Assembly (NCBI RefSeq): GCF_014397785.1
Contig: NZ_VZQQ01000005.1
Location: 1 to 64,000 of the forward strand
Direction of reading: 5' to 3'
DNA from: Paraburkholderia podalyriae
Lineage (GTDB): Bacteria; Pseudomonadota; Gammaproteobacteria; Burkholderiales; Burkholderiaceae
DNA: 64,000 nucleotides
This document shows positions 26,632-36,648 of this stretch, piece by piece. Below the pieces are notes generated by a model. The model saw nothing but the letters and a program-made list of their open reading frames with translations. It made no database searches and was not told the origin of the DNA. Each line of letters begins with the position of its first letter. Within the stretch, counting starts at the first letter, position 1. Position numbers and translations under genes: made by a program.

Positions 26632-26805
26632 CGTTTGCCTCCGTTTAGACGCCTAACGTAATGTGGACAGCAATCTGCATGGTTTGCACGAACTACGTGA
26701 AATATTCTGGCAGCAGATTATTTTGCTTGCAGTGTTCTAATTTTTCTCGATAGTCTCGCCAGGAAGAAAGCATGCACCGGCCCGCGAAGCTCATCAACTT
26801 CTGAC

Positions 26806-28119
26806 ATGACCCTATCCAGTCCAGCCCGGAACGGATTGACCATACGGCCGGCCCGTCGTCTGTCGACGCTCAGTCACGTACAGATCGCGTCGCTGTGGTT
26901 TGCGCTCTTTACCCAATGGATGACGGTCGTCCCGGTGCTCGTGCCGGCACAGGTTGCGGAAATGCTCGGACACAACGCCGCGTTAAAGGAAGCTGTGGCC
27001 GGCTCGGTCATTGCGTGCGGCGCATTCGTTGCGATGGTCGTGGCGCCACTGGCCGGGGCACTTTCAGATCGCTGCTCCGCAAAGCATGGACGTAGGCGAC
27101 CGTTTCTGATCACCGGCGTGTTCGGTACCTCGGCCGCACTACTATGGCTTGCTTCATTCAACGGCGCGGGGAGCGTATGGCTCTATACGCTCGCGTTCCT
27201 GCATCTCCAATTCTGGTGGAACTGGGCAGCGGGTCCGTACGCCGGGCTGGTTCCCGATGTCGTGCCGAAACAGCAAGCGAATCGCGCGAGCGCGTGGCTC
27301 AACGTGATGACCGTACTCGGTACCATCACTGGCAACGTGGTGCTGGTAGCGCTTTACTCTCCGGGCCACCTTTATCCCACGGTGGCCACGTTCATTGCGA
27401 TCATGTTGCTGTGTCTCTGGCTGACGATTAGCGGCTCGCGCGAGCCGACGCCCGCCGGATTCCGCGAACGGTTCGAGCTGTTCGCGTTCGTCCGCTCGTT
27501 CTATCTCGATCCACGCCTCCACCAGAACTTCTACTGGGTGCTCGTGACCCGCCTGTTCGGGAACATGGGAATCTGGTCAATCTTCACCTTCCTGTTGTAC
27601 TACCTGCAGGACGTGATCGGCATTCGTCATCCGACCGGTCTGCTGAACGGGCTGCTTGGTGTCGGCGTGGTGCTCGCGATCCCGGCCAGCCTGCTCGGCG
27701 CACGGCTTGCCGACCAACACGGCGTCGTTCCAGTCGTCCGCCTGACAAGCTGGATCATGGCCGGTGCCGCAATCGGCTTTGTGCTGTTGGCGTTGTATCC
27801 GAACCTATGGCTGGTGATCACGGTCGGGCTCGTCTTTTGCGCCGCGTATGGCAGCTATCAAGCCGTCGACTGGGCGCTCGCATTGCAAGTGCTGCCGGAC
27901 GGTGCGTCCAGCGGCAAGGACATGGGCATCTGGCAGGTGTCGATGGTGCTACCGCAGATCCTCGGCCCTGCCGCAACCGGGTGGATGCTGTCATGGGTCA
28001 AGTCGTTTGCCGGTGCCGGACCCGCCTACGTCGCCGCGTTCGTCGTCGCGGCTGGGTGGTTCGTACTGGCGGCGTCGCTCGTCTCGCGTATCAGGATTGC
28101 TCGCTCCAGCTCTTGTTGA
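26806..28119 (+). CDS. MFS transporter
   Basis: The product has 437 residues with 12 predicted helices. MFS motif A appears in modified form as GALSDRCSAKHGRRRPFLIT after helix 2, and again in the second half as GARLADQHGVVPVV. Helix 4-5 contains FWWNWAAGPYAGLVPDVVPK, a pattern seen in the sugar/glycoside-cation and SLC45-like branches, so a sugar or similar solute is plausible. The substrate is not certain. The gene stands alone, and the upstream 174 bases show no clear promoter. Confidence 0.85.
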   Translation: MTLSSPARNGLTIRPARRLSTLSHVQIASLWFALFTQWMTVVPVLVPAQVAEMLGHNAALKEAVAGSVIACGAFVAMVVAPLAGALSDRCSAKHGRRRPFLITGVFGTSAALLWLASFNGAGSVWLYTLAFLHLQFWWNWAAGPYAGLVPDVVPKQQANRASAWLNVMTVLGTITGNVVLVALYSPGHLYPTVATFIAIMLLCLWLTISGSREPTPAGFRERFELFAFVRSFYLDPRLHQNFYWVLVTRLFGNMGIWSIFTFLLYYLQDVIGIRHPTGLLNGLLGVGVVLAIPASLLGARLADQHGVVPVVRLTSWIMAGAAIGFVLLALYPNLWLVITVGLVFCAAYGSYQAVDWALALQVLPDGASSGKDMGIWQVSMVLPQILGPAATGWMLSWVKSFAGAGPAYVAAFVVAAGWFVLAASLVSRIRIARSSSC

Positions 28120-28299
28120 GACGGTCTTGAGCGGCGTGGATCTTGTCGATGCTGGCGATTTTAGGCGGACTACTCCACCAGTTTCGCAACAAACTGGGCG
28201 TGCTGCGCGCGCTTCCTGATCGTCCTGGCGAGCAAGGCCTCATCCTCCACAAACCTGGCAAGAAGCCCGGCCCGCGATGACACTCCTGGCGTTCGGCCG

Positions 28300-28560
28300 T
28301 CACTGTTTGATCTTGCCCGTTGCGTTGGTATCTGACGCGCCTTGGGGCGACATGCCTTTTTCGCGCTTCTGCATCAAGGTCCCACTCGCAGGCTTGCCGC
28401 CAACGTCTGCAGCGCGACCCATGCTCTGTCCGGCCGTTCCCGGCTGCGGACTTTGAGTGGCCTGGTTTCCCGTGTTCGCGTTGCCGGCACCGGTCTGCGC
28501 GAATGCGCAGGTGCCAGCAATGACAAATATTGCGCTCGTTACTGCCACTATCCACTTCAT
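28300..28560 (-). CDS. small secreted Gly/Asn/Gln-rich protein
   Basis: The product has 86 residues. ATG 28560 follows GGAGAC. Residues 1-21 are a clear signal peptide (MKWIVAVTSAIFVIAGTCAF, cleavage after AFA), leaving a 65-residue low-complexity mature protein rich in G, N, Q, S and T with no cysteine. Similar short periplasmic proteins are common in Burkholderiaceae and lack a known role. The function is not recognised. It is isolated between the MFS gene and the resolvase block. Confidence 0.65.
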   Translation of the reverse strand: MKWIVAVTSAIFVIAGTCAFAQTGAGNANTGNQATQSPQPGTAGQSMGRAADVGGKPASGTLMQKREKGMSPQGASDTNATGKIKQ

Positions 28561-28637
28561 GATCGTCTCCGGTTCGGGGAGCGCTTTGCGCACTGCCTCC
28601 GTGCATGCCGGCGCACGCGGCGTGCCCGGAGGATATG

Positions 28638-28687
28638 TTGCAAAATATAGTCTTGTATACGTGCACATACGCGACTATAATTTGCAA
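28638..28687. promoter_or_regulatory. 50-bp imperfect palindrome, candidate resolvase (res) site
   Basis: TTGCAAAATATAGTC (28638-28652) is matched by GACTATAATTTGCAA (28673-28687) with two mismatches. Between them GTGCAC (28661-28666) sits almost at the centre, flanked by GTATAC and CATAC. The AT-rich arms contrast with the surrounding DNA. Lying 100 bases ahead of the 33-codon ORF and the resolvase gene, it could be the crossover site or an operator bound by the resolvase. Confidence 0.5.
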
Positions 28688-28786
28688 CGCAGTGCGCGGT
28701 AAATGGGCGTGCCGTCGCTGTGCACCCTGCCGCCCAATAAGCGGCCCATCGACAAGTGTTTTTGACCAACGATACGGGAGGATTGA

Positions 28787-28888
28787 ATGGTGAGGATCTA
28801 TCAACACCAAGACTTCACGAAGCAGTCCGCGCACGATGACGCCCTTAACCAAGCCATGTCGTGGCTTGAATCGCGAGAGCGCCAGTGA
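28787..28888 (+). CDS. 33-residue ORF translationally coupled to the resolvase
   Basis: ATG 28787 follows GGGAGG, a strong ribosome site at good distance. The frame runs 33 codons (MVRIYQHQDFTKQSAHDDAL...SRERQ) and its TGA overlaps the GTG start of the resolvase as GTGA. The placement suggests a coupled leader whose translation drives that of the resolvase. The peptide is polar, has no signal or membrane segment, and matches no family I know. Confidence 0.55.
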   Translation: MVRIYQHQDFTKQSAHDDALNQAMSWLESRERQ

Positions 28889-29508
28889 GAGACCCGGCCG
28901 ACATCGCCACGCGCGATATTGAGACAGGCGCATTCCTGATTGGTTATGCGCGCGTCTCGACGGACGACCAGGACCTCGGCAACCAGGAAGCGCAGTTACG
29001 TGCAGCCGGCTGCGGCCGGATTTTTGCCGAGAAAATTACCGGCACCAGCCGCGCGCGTCCGCAGCTCGATCGCATGCTCGACCACTTGCGGTCCGGCGAC
29101 GTTATCGTTGTAACTCGCCTCGATCGGCTCGCGCGCAGCATCCGCGACTTGCTCGACATTGTTGAACGCATCCGCGAGGCCGGCGCCGGTCTTCGCAGTC
29201 TTGCCGAGCTGTGGGCCGACACGACGACGCCGGCCGGCAGCATGGTGTTGACGGTGTTCGGCGGTATGGCCGAGTTCGAGCGCAGCCTGATCGTCGAGCG
29301 CACGAGCAGCGGTCGGGCCGCGGCTAAGGCGCGCGGCACCAAGTTCGGCCGTAAGCCGACGCTCACGCCGACGCAGCTTGACCATATCTATCGTCTGGCC
29401 GATGAGGGCAATACCGGTATGCAGGAAATCGCGGCATTCTTCGGCATTCACCGATCTACCCTCTTTCGCCTCCTGTCGCAGCGCTCCGACTCTGCAAAGA
29501 CAAGGTAA
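28885..29508 (+). CDS. serine resolvase/invertase (small, Tn3/Hin type)
   Basis: The product has 207 residues. The catalytic domain starts LIGYARVSTDDQDLGNQEAQ with the nucleophilic serine in YARVST (about residue 23), followed by ITGTSRARPQLDRMLDHLRS, VVTRLDRLARSIRDL, FGGMAEFERSLIVERT, the E-helix and a C-terminal helix-turn-helix ending FGIHRSTLFRLLSQ. All residues expected for a working recombinase are present. The start is GTG, overlapping the 33-codon ORF. No transposase lies nearby, so this may be a genomic or plasmid-derived resolvase acting at the 28638 palindrome. The diguanylate cyclase frame starts two bases after its stop. Confidence 0.9.
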   Translation: MRDPADIATRDIETGAFLIGYARVSTDDQDLGNQEAQLRAAGCGRIFAEKITGTSRARPQLDRMLDHLRSGDVIVVTRLDRLARSIRDLLDIVERIREAGAGLRSLAELWADTTTPAGSMVLTVFGGMAEFERSLIVERTSSGRAAAKARGTKFGRKPTLTPTQLDHIYRLADEGNTGMQEIAAFFGIHRSTLFRLLSQRSDSAKTR

Positions 29509-29510
29509 AC

Positions 29511-31011
29511 ATGCCGTCACTGCCCAATAAGAAAAACTTGCTCGGATGGCTGATCGGACCGCACGCTCTTTTTTGGGGCGGCTTGATCATTGCTGTTGTT
29601 ATGATCTCGCTATGCGCCACCTCCCTATACGAGAGTCGGCAGGATGCACTGGCCCGGGCGCGCGAAACTTCGCGAAACGTCGCGCTCATCGCGGAACGCG
29701 ATATCGAGCGCAATTTCGAGCTTTACGCGCTTTCACTGCAGGCCGTTGTCGATGGGCTCGGCAATCGGAAGGTGATGGCCTTGCCGCCTGATCTGCGAGG
29801 ACAGATCCTGTTCGATCGGGCCGCGACCGCAAAAAATCTGGGTTCGATGCTGGTGCTAGATGCGTCGGGCAACGTCGTCATCGACGCCGGCAACGATACA
29901 CCGCGCAAGGGCAACTTCGCCGACCGGGACTACTTCAAGGTCCAGCGCGACAATCCAGACGCCGGCCTCTACGTGAGCGCCCCGTTCCGCTCCCGCCTGC
30001 GCAACGGTTCACCAAGCATCGCGTTGAGTCGCCGGGTATCGCACCCGGACGGCTCATTCGCCGGCATCGTGCTGATGGCGATTAACCTGGAGTATTTTCA
30101 CGATCTGTTCGGAGGACTGTCGCTTGGCTCTCACGGAGCCATTTCGCTGATCGCCGGCAATGGCCTCATGATCATGCGTCAGCCCTACGATTCGAAGATT
30201 GTCGGGCGCGACATCAGCAGGGCCAGCACCTTCAGGCAGTTCAGGTCCGCGCCGGAAGGCAGTTTTTCCGACACCGCGTCGATCGATGGGGTGCGCCGCC
30301 TTTACTATTTCAAGAACTTCCCGCATCTGCCGCTGATCATCATGGTTGCCGAAGCGGAGCCGGATATTTATGCCGCGTGGCACCGGCGGGCGCTCACGAT
30401 AGGTTCACTGATGGGCGCGTTCGCGTTAGGATTCATCGCGCTCTCATTCCTACTCGGTACACAGCTCCAGCGTCGCCTGCGTGCCGAGTCGGAGTTGCAG
30501 TTGCTCGCTAGAACTGACAGCCTCACCGGTCTCAACAACCGGCGCACCCTTGGGGGAGATTCTCGAACAGGAGTGGCGCAGGGCAAAGCGCACGCGAAGC
30601 GTGTTCTCACTGCTGTTTGTTGATATTGACCGTTTCAAGGCATACAACGACACATACGGCCACCAGGCAGGCGATGATGCACTGGCTGCCGTAGCCCGCT
30701 GTATCGGCGACAACATTCGGCGACCGGCCGACACCGCAGCCCGCTACGGCGGCGAAGAGTTCATCGTTGTCCTGCCCGACACTCCGCCGGACGGCGCGTC
30801 CGTGATTGCCGAGAAGATCCGTTCGGCCATTAGTGAACTCGCCATCGAACACGCAGGCAGTGAATACGGACGCGTAACGGCCAGCATCGGTTCCGCGAGC
30901 TGGGCTCCAGAGCAGGATGTCGATGTAACGACAATCATCAAGGCAGCCGACGAGGCTTTGTACAACGCCAAGGCGACAGGCCGAAACAAGGTGGCGACGA
31001 GCCTCGCCTAA
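29511..31011 (+). pseudogene. Cache-GGDEF diguanylate cyclase, frameshifted in a G run
   Basis: ATG 29511 (AAGGT before it) opens a frame with a membrane helix (LFWGGLIIAVVMISLCATSL), a periplasmic double-Cache sensor (GNVVIDAGNDTPRKGNFADR, FKNFPHLPLIIMVAEAEPDI) and a second helix, reaching the GGDEF start TDSLTGLNNRRTLG. In the five-G run near 30551-30555 the frame is lost. With four Gs it would continue EILEQEWRRAKRTRSVFSLL to the stop at 31011, including the GGEEF active site (30748-30762) and the RPAD inhibitory site. A single-base insertion, real or a read error, thus splits an otherwise complete enzyme. Translation starting inside (30481) would give only the catalytic half. Confidence 0.85.
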
Positions 31012-31143
31012 GTTGCGGCCAGGGGCCGGCGACGGATCGGAAAACGTAAGGCTGCTGAAACGACGGCGCGCATCGTGCCGGCCTGTTTCGCCTCGTGGTA
31101 ATGCACCGCCACATCGCATCCTCGCGCAGCAGCTATCATCTAC

Positions 31144-32814
31144 TCACATGTTTGGATAGTTCGGCCCACCGCCGCCTTCCGGCGTGACCCACACGATGTT
31201 TTGTGTCGGGTCCTTGATATCGCAGGTCTTGCAGTGCACGCAATTCTGCGCGTTGATTTGCAGACGGTCCTGCTGCTGATCGTCTTTCACATACTCGTAG
31301 ACGCCTGCTGGACAGAAGCGGGATTCGGGGCCCGCATACGTTCGCAGGTTCACGTTCACCGGCACACTCGCGTCCCTGAGCGTGAGGTGCGCCGGCTGAT
31401 TCTCCTCGTGGTTTGTATTCGAAATGAAAACAGACGACAGTCGATCGAACGTGAGTTTGCCATCAGGCCTTGGATACTCGATCGGCTTACACTGCGACGC
31501 GGGCTTGAGCATTTCGTGATCGCGATGCCGGTGACGCAGCGTCCAAGGCACATTGCCGGCGAGAACCTTCTGCTCGATACCCACCATCAGCGTGCCGAGA
31601 TATAAGCCTTTGCTCATCCACTGCTTGAAGTTGCGCGCCTTGTACAGTTCCCTGTAGAGCCACGACTGTTTGAACGCTTCCGGGTAGGCCGCCAGTTCAT
31701 CGTGCTGGCGGCCATTGTGCAGCGCATCGAACGCGGCATCGGCCGCGAGCATCCCGGTCTTGATCGCCGCGTGCGAACCCTTGATGCGCGACGCGTTCAG
31801 GAAGCCCGCGTCGTCGCCGACCAGCGCGCCGCCCGGAAACACGAGCTTCGGCAATGACATCAGGCCGCCGGCGGTGATTGCGCGCGCACCATACGACACA
31901 CGCTTGCCGCCTTCCAGAAATTTGCGAATTTCCGGGTGCGTCTTGTAGCGCTGGAACTCCTCGAACGGCGAAAGGTACGGGTTCTGATAAGCGAGACCAA
32001 CGACGAAGCCCACCATCACCTGGTTGTTGTCGATGTGGTACAAAAATGAGCCACCATAGGTGTCCGACTGCAAAGGCCAGCCGGCAGTGTGGATCACCAG
32101 ACCCGGCTGATGTTTCGCAGGATCGATCTCCCACAGCTCCTTGATGCCGATGCCGTAGACCTGCGGGTCGGCGTTCTTGCCGAGTTTGAAATTTTCGTTG
32201 AGCTGGCGGCCGAGGTGACCGCGGCAGCCTTCGCAGAACAGCGTGTACTTCGCGTGCAGCTCCATCCCGAGTTGGAAGTTCCCGGTGGGCTCGCCGTCTT
32301 TGCCAATGCCCATGTTGCCGGTCGCGACGCCCTTGACAGAGCCGTCGCCGTTGTACAGCACTTCGGCCGCCGGAAAGCCCGGGAAGATCTCCACGCCCAG
32401 CGCCTCGGCCTGCTGACCCAGCCAGCGCGTCACGTTCGCGAGGCTGATCACGTAGTTGCCGTGGTTCTTGAAGTTGTCCGGCAATGCCCAGTTCGGCACC
32501 GACGTCGCACGCGTTTCGGAAAGGAAAAGGAATCTGTCTTCGGTCACGGGCACGTTCAACGGCGCGTCCCGCTCTTTCCAGTCGGGCATCAGTTCATTGA
32601 GCGCGCGCGGATCCATGACAGCGCCGGAGACGATATGCGCCCCGATCTCCGAGCCTTTTTCCAGCACGCAGACGCCAATCTCGACGCTTTTTTCGGCTGC
32701 CAGCTGCTTCAGGCGGATCGCCGCGGAGAGTCCCGCGGGACCGCCGCCGACGATCACTACGTCGTATTCCATCGACTCGCGCGGTCCATGATCTTGCTGA
32801 TTGTTTTCCGCCAT
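31144..32814 (-). CDS. electron transfer flavoprotein-ubiquinone oxidoreductase (ETF-QO)
   Basis: The product has 556 residues. The FAD site is at the N-terminus (YDVVIVGGGPAGLSAAIRLK), with GAHIVSGAVMDPRALNELMP, GFVVGLAYQNPYLSPFEEFQ, LPKLVFPGGALVGDDAGFLN and the C-terminal 4Fe-4S motif CVHCKTCDIKDPTQNI. It passes electrons from reduced ETF, and so from acyl-CoA dehydrogenases, to the membrane quinone pool. That would support the CoA-ester catabolism encoded further right. ATG 32814 is chosen over an upstream alternative (32853) because family proteins begin close to it. It is monocistronic here. Confidence 0.95.
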   Translation of the reverse strand: MAENNQQDHGPRESMEYDVVIVGGGPAGLSAAIRLKQLAAEKSVEIGVCVLEKGSEIGAHIVSGAVMDPRALNELMPDWKERDAPLNVPVTEDRFLFLSETRATSVPNWALPDNFKNHGNYVISLANVTRWLGQQAEALGVEIFPGFPAAEVLYNGDGSVKGVATGNMGIGKDGEPTGNFQLGMELHAKYTLFCEGCRGHLGRQLNENFKLGKNADPQVYGIGIKELWEIDPAKHQPGLVIHTAGWPLQSDTYGGSFLYHIDNNQVMVGFVVGLAYQNPYLSPFEEFQRYKTHPEIRKFLEGGKRVSYGARAITAGGLMSLPKLVFPGGALVGDDAGFLNASRIKGSHAAIKTGMLAADAAFDALHNGRQHDELAAYPEAFKQSWLYRELYKARNFKQWMSKGLYLGTLMVGIEQKVLAGNVPWTLRHRHRDHEMLKPASQCKPIEYPRPDGKLTFDRLSSVFISNTNHEENQPAHLTLRDASVPVNVNLRTYAGPESRFCPAGVYEYVKDDQQQDRLQINAQNCVHCKTCDIKDPTQNIVWVTPEGGGGPNYPNM

Positions 32815-33022
32815 CCCCCACTGCCTCCCTGACGCCTCGAAACGCCGACACACTCGTTGGACTGTCGCCCGTCGAGGGCGCCGTCGACACGAGAATTGCG
32901 TTCAGCATCTCCCGTAGCCGACAGTGAGGAGTATACATAAATGAATGTCGTATAACAATATGAACGCAAAGGACCAACAATGGCACGGCACCAACGGGCG
33001 AAGCGCAGCGCCCCGCGCCCTC

Positions 33023-34948
33023 TCAGAGCGGCGCACCCCTCGACACGTCAAGGAATCCCGCGGTCTGGAGTTTCTCGAAGATCACCTCTACGGCCATTTG
33101 AGGAGAAACGGTCAGAGTGTTGATATGGATCTCAGGATTCTGCGGCATCTCGTAGGGCGAATCGATGCCTGTGAAGTTCTTTAACTCGCCGCTACGCGCT
33201 TTCTTATAAAGTCCTTTCGGATCGCGCTCCTCGGCCACTTCGAGTGGCGTGTCGATGAAGACCTCGATAAATTCACCCTCCTCCATCAGCTCGCGTGCCA
33301 GGGCGCGCTCTGCGCGAAACGGAGAAATGAACGCAGTAATGACGATCACGCCCGCATCTGCCATCAATTTCGCCACCTCGGCAATGCGTCGGATATTTTC
33401 CACCCGGTCCTCGGCCGTGAATCCGAGATCCTTGTTCAACCCGTGACGAACATTGTCCCCGTCGAGCAGATAGGTTCGCTTGCCCATCGCGTGCAAACGC
33501 TTCTCGAGCAGATTTGCAATTGCCGATTTTCCCGCACCTGAAAGCCCTGTCAGCCATACGACACCGCTCTGGTGCCCGTTCAGCACCCGCCGCGCGCGTT
33601 TGTCGACCTCCAGCGTCTGCCAGCGAATATTGTTCGCACGGCGCAGTGCGAAGCGCAGCATACCGGCACCGACCGTACTGTTGGTCATACGGTCAATGAC
33701 TATGAAACCGCCCGTCTCGTGGTTTTGCTCGTACGGATCGAAAGCAATCGCGCGATCAAACTCCAGTTCCGCGACACCGATCTCGTTCAACGCGAGAGTC
33801 TCACTCGCCACCCGTTCAAGCGTATCGACATTCAGTTTGTATTTGAGCGGCAATATCGTTGCCGTGACGGTCCGGGTGCCAATTTTCAGCAAGTAACTGC
33901 GCCCCCGTAGCATGGGTTGGTCGCTCATCCATACGAGCGTTGCTTCGAACTGGTCGGCAACCTGCGCAGGCGAATCGGCCGTTGAAATCAGATCTCCACG
34001 ACAGACATCCACTTCGTCGGCGAGCAGGAGCGTCACAGATTGTTCCGCGAACGCCTCGTCGAGATCGCCATCCGCCGTCACGATTCTTGCGACAGTGCTT
34101 TCCCGTCCTGATGGCTGTACCTGTATACGCTGACCAACCCGCACCACACCGGACGCAATAGTGCCTGCAAACCCACGGAAATCAAGATTGGGACGGTTGA
34201 CCCACTGCACCGGGAAACGAAATGGCTGCGTCTGCAAATGCGTTTCGTCGATCTCGACAGTCTCGAGGTGATGCATCAAGGACGGCCCTTCATACCACGG
34301 CGTCTTCGTGCTCCTTTCAACAATGTTGTCGCCATTTACGCCCGAAATCGGCATTGCCGTCACACTATGGATGCCAATCTTGCTGGCGAATTCGCAATAC
34401 TCGCGGGAAATTTCGTCGAATCGTTCACGCGAGTACTCGACCAGGTCCATCTTATTGACCGCGAGAACAACGTTGCGAATGCCGATCAACGACACAAGAT
34501 AGCTGTGCCGCCGCGTTTGCCGCAAAATGCCCTTGCGAGCATCGACCAGAATGATGGCGAGATCGGCCGTAGAAGCACCCGTTATCATATTGCGGGTGTA
34601 CTGCTCATGCCCGGGCGTATCAGCAACGATGAACTTGCGCCGGTCGGTCGAAAAAAACCGGTAGGCGACGTCGATGGTGATGCCCTGCTCGCGCTCCGCA
34701 GCGAGACCGTCCAGCAGCAGCGCGTAGTCTATTTCCCCGCCACGCGTACCGACCTTCTTCGAATCGGCTTCGAGCGCGGCAAGCTGGTCCTCGAACAGCA
34801 TCCTGGATTCGTAAAGTAATCGGCCGATCAACGTGCTCTTGCCGTCATCCACGCTCCCGCATGTAATGAAACGCAGAAGGCTCTTTCTTTCGTGCTGCTT
34901 CAGGTACCGCTCAATATCGGTCCCGATCAGCTCAGAGACGTGTGCCAT
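33023..34948 (-). CDS. cysN/C: bifunctional sulfate adenylyltransferase subunit 1 / adenylylsulfate kinase
   Basis: The product has 641 residues in NodQ-type arrangement. The N-terminal GTPase half shows [20 protein letters not shown] (G1), [12 protein letters not shown] (G3) and AVNKMDLV (G4). The C-terminal part from about residue 445 is an APS kinase with [20 protein letters not shown] and [12 protein letters not shown]. With CysD it makes APS from sulfate and ATP, then phosphorylates it to PAPS. It is the last gene of the leftward operon. Its ATG shares one base with the cysD stop (TAATG). PAPS produced here would feed the sulfotransferase of the same operon. Confidence 0.95.
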   Translation of the reverse strand: MAHVSELIGTDIERYLKQHERKSLLRFITCGSVDDGKSTLIGRLLYESRMLFEDQLAALEADSKKVGTRGGEIDYALLLDGLAAEREQGITIDVAYRFFSTDRRKFIVADTPGHEQYTRNMITGASTADLAIILVDARKGILRQTRRHSYLVSLIGIRNVVLAVNKMDLVEYSRERFDEISREYCEFASKIGIHSVTAMPISGVNGDNIVERSTKTPWYEGPSLMHHLETVEIDETHLQTQPFRFPVQWVNRPNLDFRGFAGTIASGVVRVGQRIQVQPSGRESTVARIVTADGDLDEAFAEQSVTLLLADEVDVCRGDLISTADSPAQVADQFEATLVWMSDQPMLRGRSYLLKIGTRTVTATILPLKYKLNVDTLERVASETLALNEIGVAELEFDRAIAFDPYEQNHETGGFIVIDRMTNSTVGAGMLRFALRRANNIRWQTLEVDKRARRVLNGHQSGVVWLTGLSGAGKSAIANLLEKRLHAMGKRTYLLDGDNVRHGLNKDLGFTAEDRVENIRRIAEVAKLMADAGVIVITAFISPFRAERALARELMEEGEFIEVFIDTPLEVAEERDPKGLYKKARSGELKNFTGIDSPYEMPQNPEIHINTLTVSPQMAVEVIFEKLQTAGFLDVSRGAPL

Positions 34949-35850
34949 TAGAAGTACCCCTCCTGTTTCTTCCTCTCCATGGATGCGGCGCCGTCATGAT
35001 CGATCACGCGCCCCTGCCGCTCGGAGGTCGTCGTCAAGAGCATTTCCTGAATGATTTGCGGCAATGTCGTGGCGTTCGACTCGACTGCACCGGTAAGCGG
35101 ATAGCAACCAAGCGTGCGAAAGCGCACCATTTTCTCTTCTACCTTCTCGTGCGGCTTGAGTGGCATGCGGTCATCATCCACCATCACTAGCGTGCCGTCC
35201 CGATTCACCACGGGTCGCCTCGCCGCGAAATAGAGTGACACGATGGGGATATTCTCGAGGTAGATGTACTGCCAGATGTCCAGCTCGGTCCAGTTAGAGA
35301 GGGGAAACACGCGGATCGACTCGTCGTTGTTCTTTCGCGCGCTATATAGGCGCCACAGTTCGGGTCGCTGATTCTTGGGGTCCCACTGGTGGGTAGCCGT
35401 ACGGAATGAAAAGATTCGCTCTTTTGCACGCGATTTCTCTTCGTCTCTGCGAGCGCCCCCGAAAGCGGCATCGAAGCCGTACTTGTCGAGCGCCTGCTTC
35501 AGGCCCTGCGTCTTCCACATGTCGGTGTGAACCTGCGAACCATGATCGAACGGGTTGATGCCCAGTTCTTTCGCTTCCGGATTCTGGTGAACGATCAGCT
35601 CCATTCCGGTCTCGCGAGCCATCCGGTCCCGCATCGCGTACATGTCGCGGAACTTCCAGGTGGTATCCACATGCAGAAGCGGAAACGGCGGGCGCGCCGG
35701 GTAAAAGGCCTTTTTTGCCAGGTGGAGCATGCAGGCGCTGTCCTTGCCGATGGAGTAAAGCATCACTGGACGCTGTGCCTCAGCGACGATTTCCCGCATG
35801 ATATGAATGCTCTCGGCTTCAAGTCGCCGCAGATGAGTCAACGTCGGCAT
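34948..35850 (-). CDS. cysD: sulfate adenylyltransferase subunit 2
   Basis: The product has 300 residues. It starts [20 protein letters not shown] and has the PP-loop [56 protein letters not shown] and the closing QEGYF, the normal CysD/NodP pattern. It forms the catalytic small subunit of ATP sulfurylase with CysN. AAAGGATG precedes the ATG at 35850, 24 bases behind the cysQ stop. Confidence 0.95.
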   Translation of the reverse strand: MPTLTHLRRLEAESIHIMREIVAEAQRPVMLYSIGKDSACMLHLAKKAFYPARPPFPLLHVDTTWKFRDMYAMRDRMARETGMELIVHQNPEAKELGINPFDHGSQVHTDMWKTQGLKQALDKYGFDAAFGGARRDEEKSRAKERIFSFRTATHQWDPKNQRPELWRLYSARKNNDESIRVFPLSNWTELDIWQYIYLENIPIVSLYFAARRPVVNRDGTLVMVDDDRMPLKPHEKVEEKMVRFRTLGCYPLTGAVESNATTLPQIIQEMLLTTTSERQGRVIDHDGAASMERKKQEGYF

Positions 35851-35874
35851 AGCACATCCTTTTACAAAGCAGAT

Positions 35875-36648
35875 TCACTGCGCGGCCGCGATGGCGGTCA
35901 GTATCGATTCGGCGATCTCGTGCCGACATACGAGTAAATCGGGCATCCAGACGTCCGTTCCGTTATAGATGCACGGGCTCCCGTCTATGCGGCTGGCGTG
36001 AAGTCCAGCCGCGAGCGCGACGCCTACTGGAGCGCACGAATCCCACTCGTATTGTCCGCCTGCGTGCAGATACGCGTGAGCCTCGCCACGCAGCACCGCC
36101 ATTGCCTTTGCGCCTGCCGAGCCCATGGGGACCAGTTCAGCGTTCAGTCGCTGGGCGACCCTCAGCGCCAGTTCCGGAGCGCGGGAACGGCTCACGAGAA
36201 TTTTCAGCCGCCCTTCGGGCGCTGGCGGCAGCTCCGGCGGCGATAACGTTCCGAATGTCACCCCACGAGCCGGAAGCGCCACGGCGCAAGCGCGGGGTTC
36301 GCCGCAAACCGTTAGTGCCACATGGACCGCCCAGTCCTCGCGCCCCTCGAGTCGTTCCCCATACTCGCGCGTGCCATCGAGCGGGTCGATGATCCATACA
36401 CGATCGAGAGCGAGCCGCTTTGGATCCGGCGCGGATTCTTCCGACAGAAAGCCGTCGTCTGGTCGGGTGCGAGCGAGAATCTCTGTAATCAGCTCGTTCG
36501 CCGTGGCATCGCCGGCTGCGCCCAACGGTTTGCCCGCAAGCACGGCCGACGCGCGCATCGCGTTCAAGGCGCCGCCGGCCGCCGTAGCGATGAGCACTGC
36601 GAGACGGTGATCGTCGTCAACCGAAAGCGCCGTGCTGGCAGCGTTCAT
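35875..36648 (-). CDS. cysQ: 3'(2'),5'-bisphosphate nucleotidase (CysQ)
   Basis: The product has 257 residues of the inositol-monophosphatase superfamily. The metal site is visible as DGFLSEESAPD (the Glu of EE) and WIIDPLDGTREYGE (the DPxDGT motif), with the C-terminal GGQYEWDSCAPVGVALAAGL (WD) completing it. It hydrolyses PAP, the inhibitory by-product of PAPS-dependent sulfation, to AMP. Its placement between the sulfotransferase and the PAPS-forming genes fits that role. Its ATG overlaps the VOC gene stop by four bases. Confidence 0.92.
   Translation of the reverse strand: MNAASTALSVDDDHRLAVLIATAAGGALNAMRASAVLAGKPLGAAGDATANELITEILARTRPDDGFLSEESAPDPKRLALDRVWIIDPLDGTREYGERLEGREDWAVHVALTVCGEPRACAVALPARGVTFGTLSPPELPPAPEGRLKILVSRSRAPELALRVAQRLNAELVPMGSAGAKAMAVLRGEAHAYLHAGGQYEWDSCAPVGVALAAGLHASRIDGSPCIYNGTDVWMPDLLVCRHEIAESILTAIAAAQ

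Noticed and set aside
28123..28299. Possible insertion-sequence end behind the MFS gene
   Set aside because: A leftward peptide with WWSSPPKIASIDKIHAAQ was considered, but there is no transposase motif, terminal repeat or target duplication.
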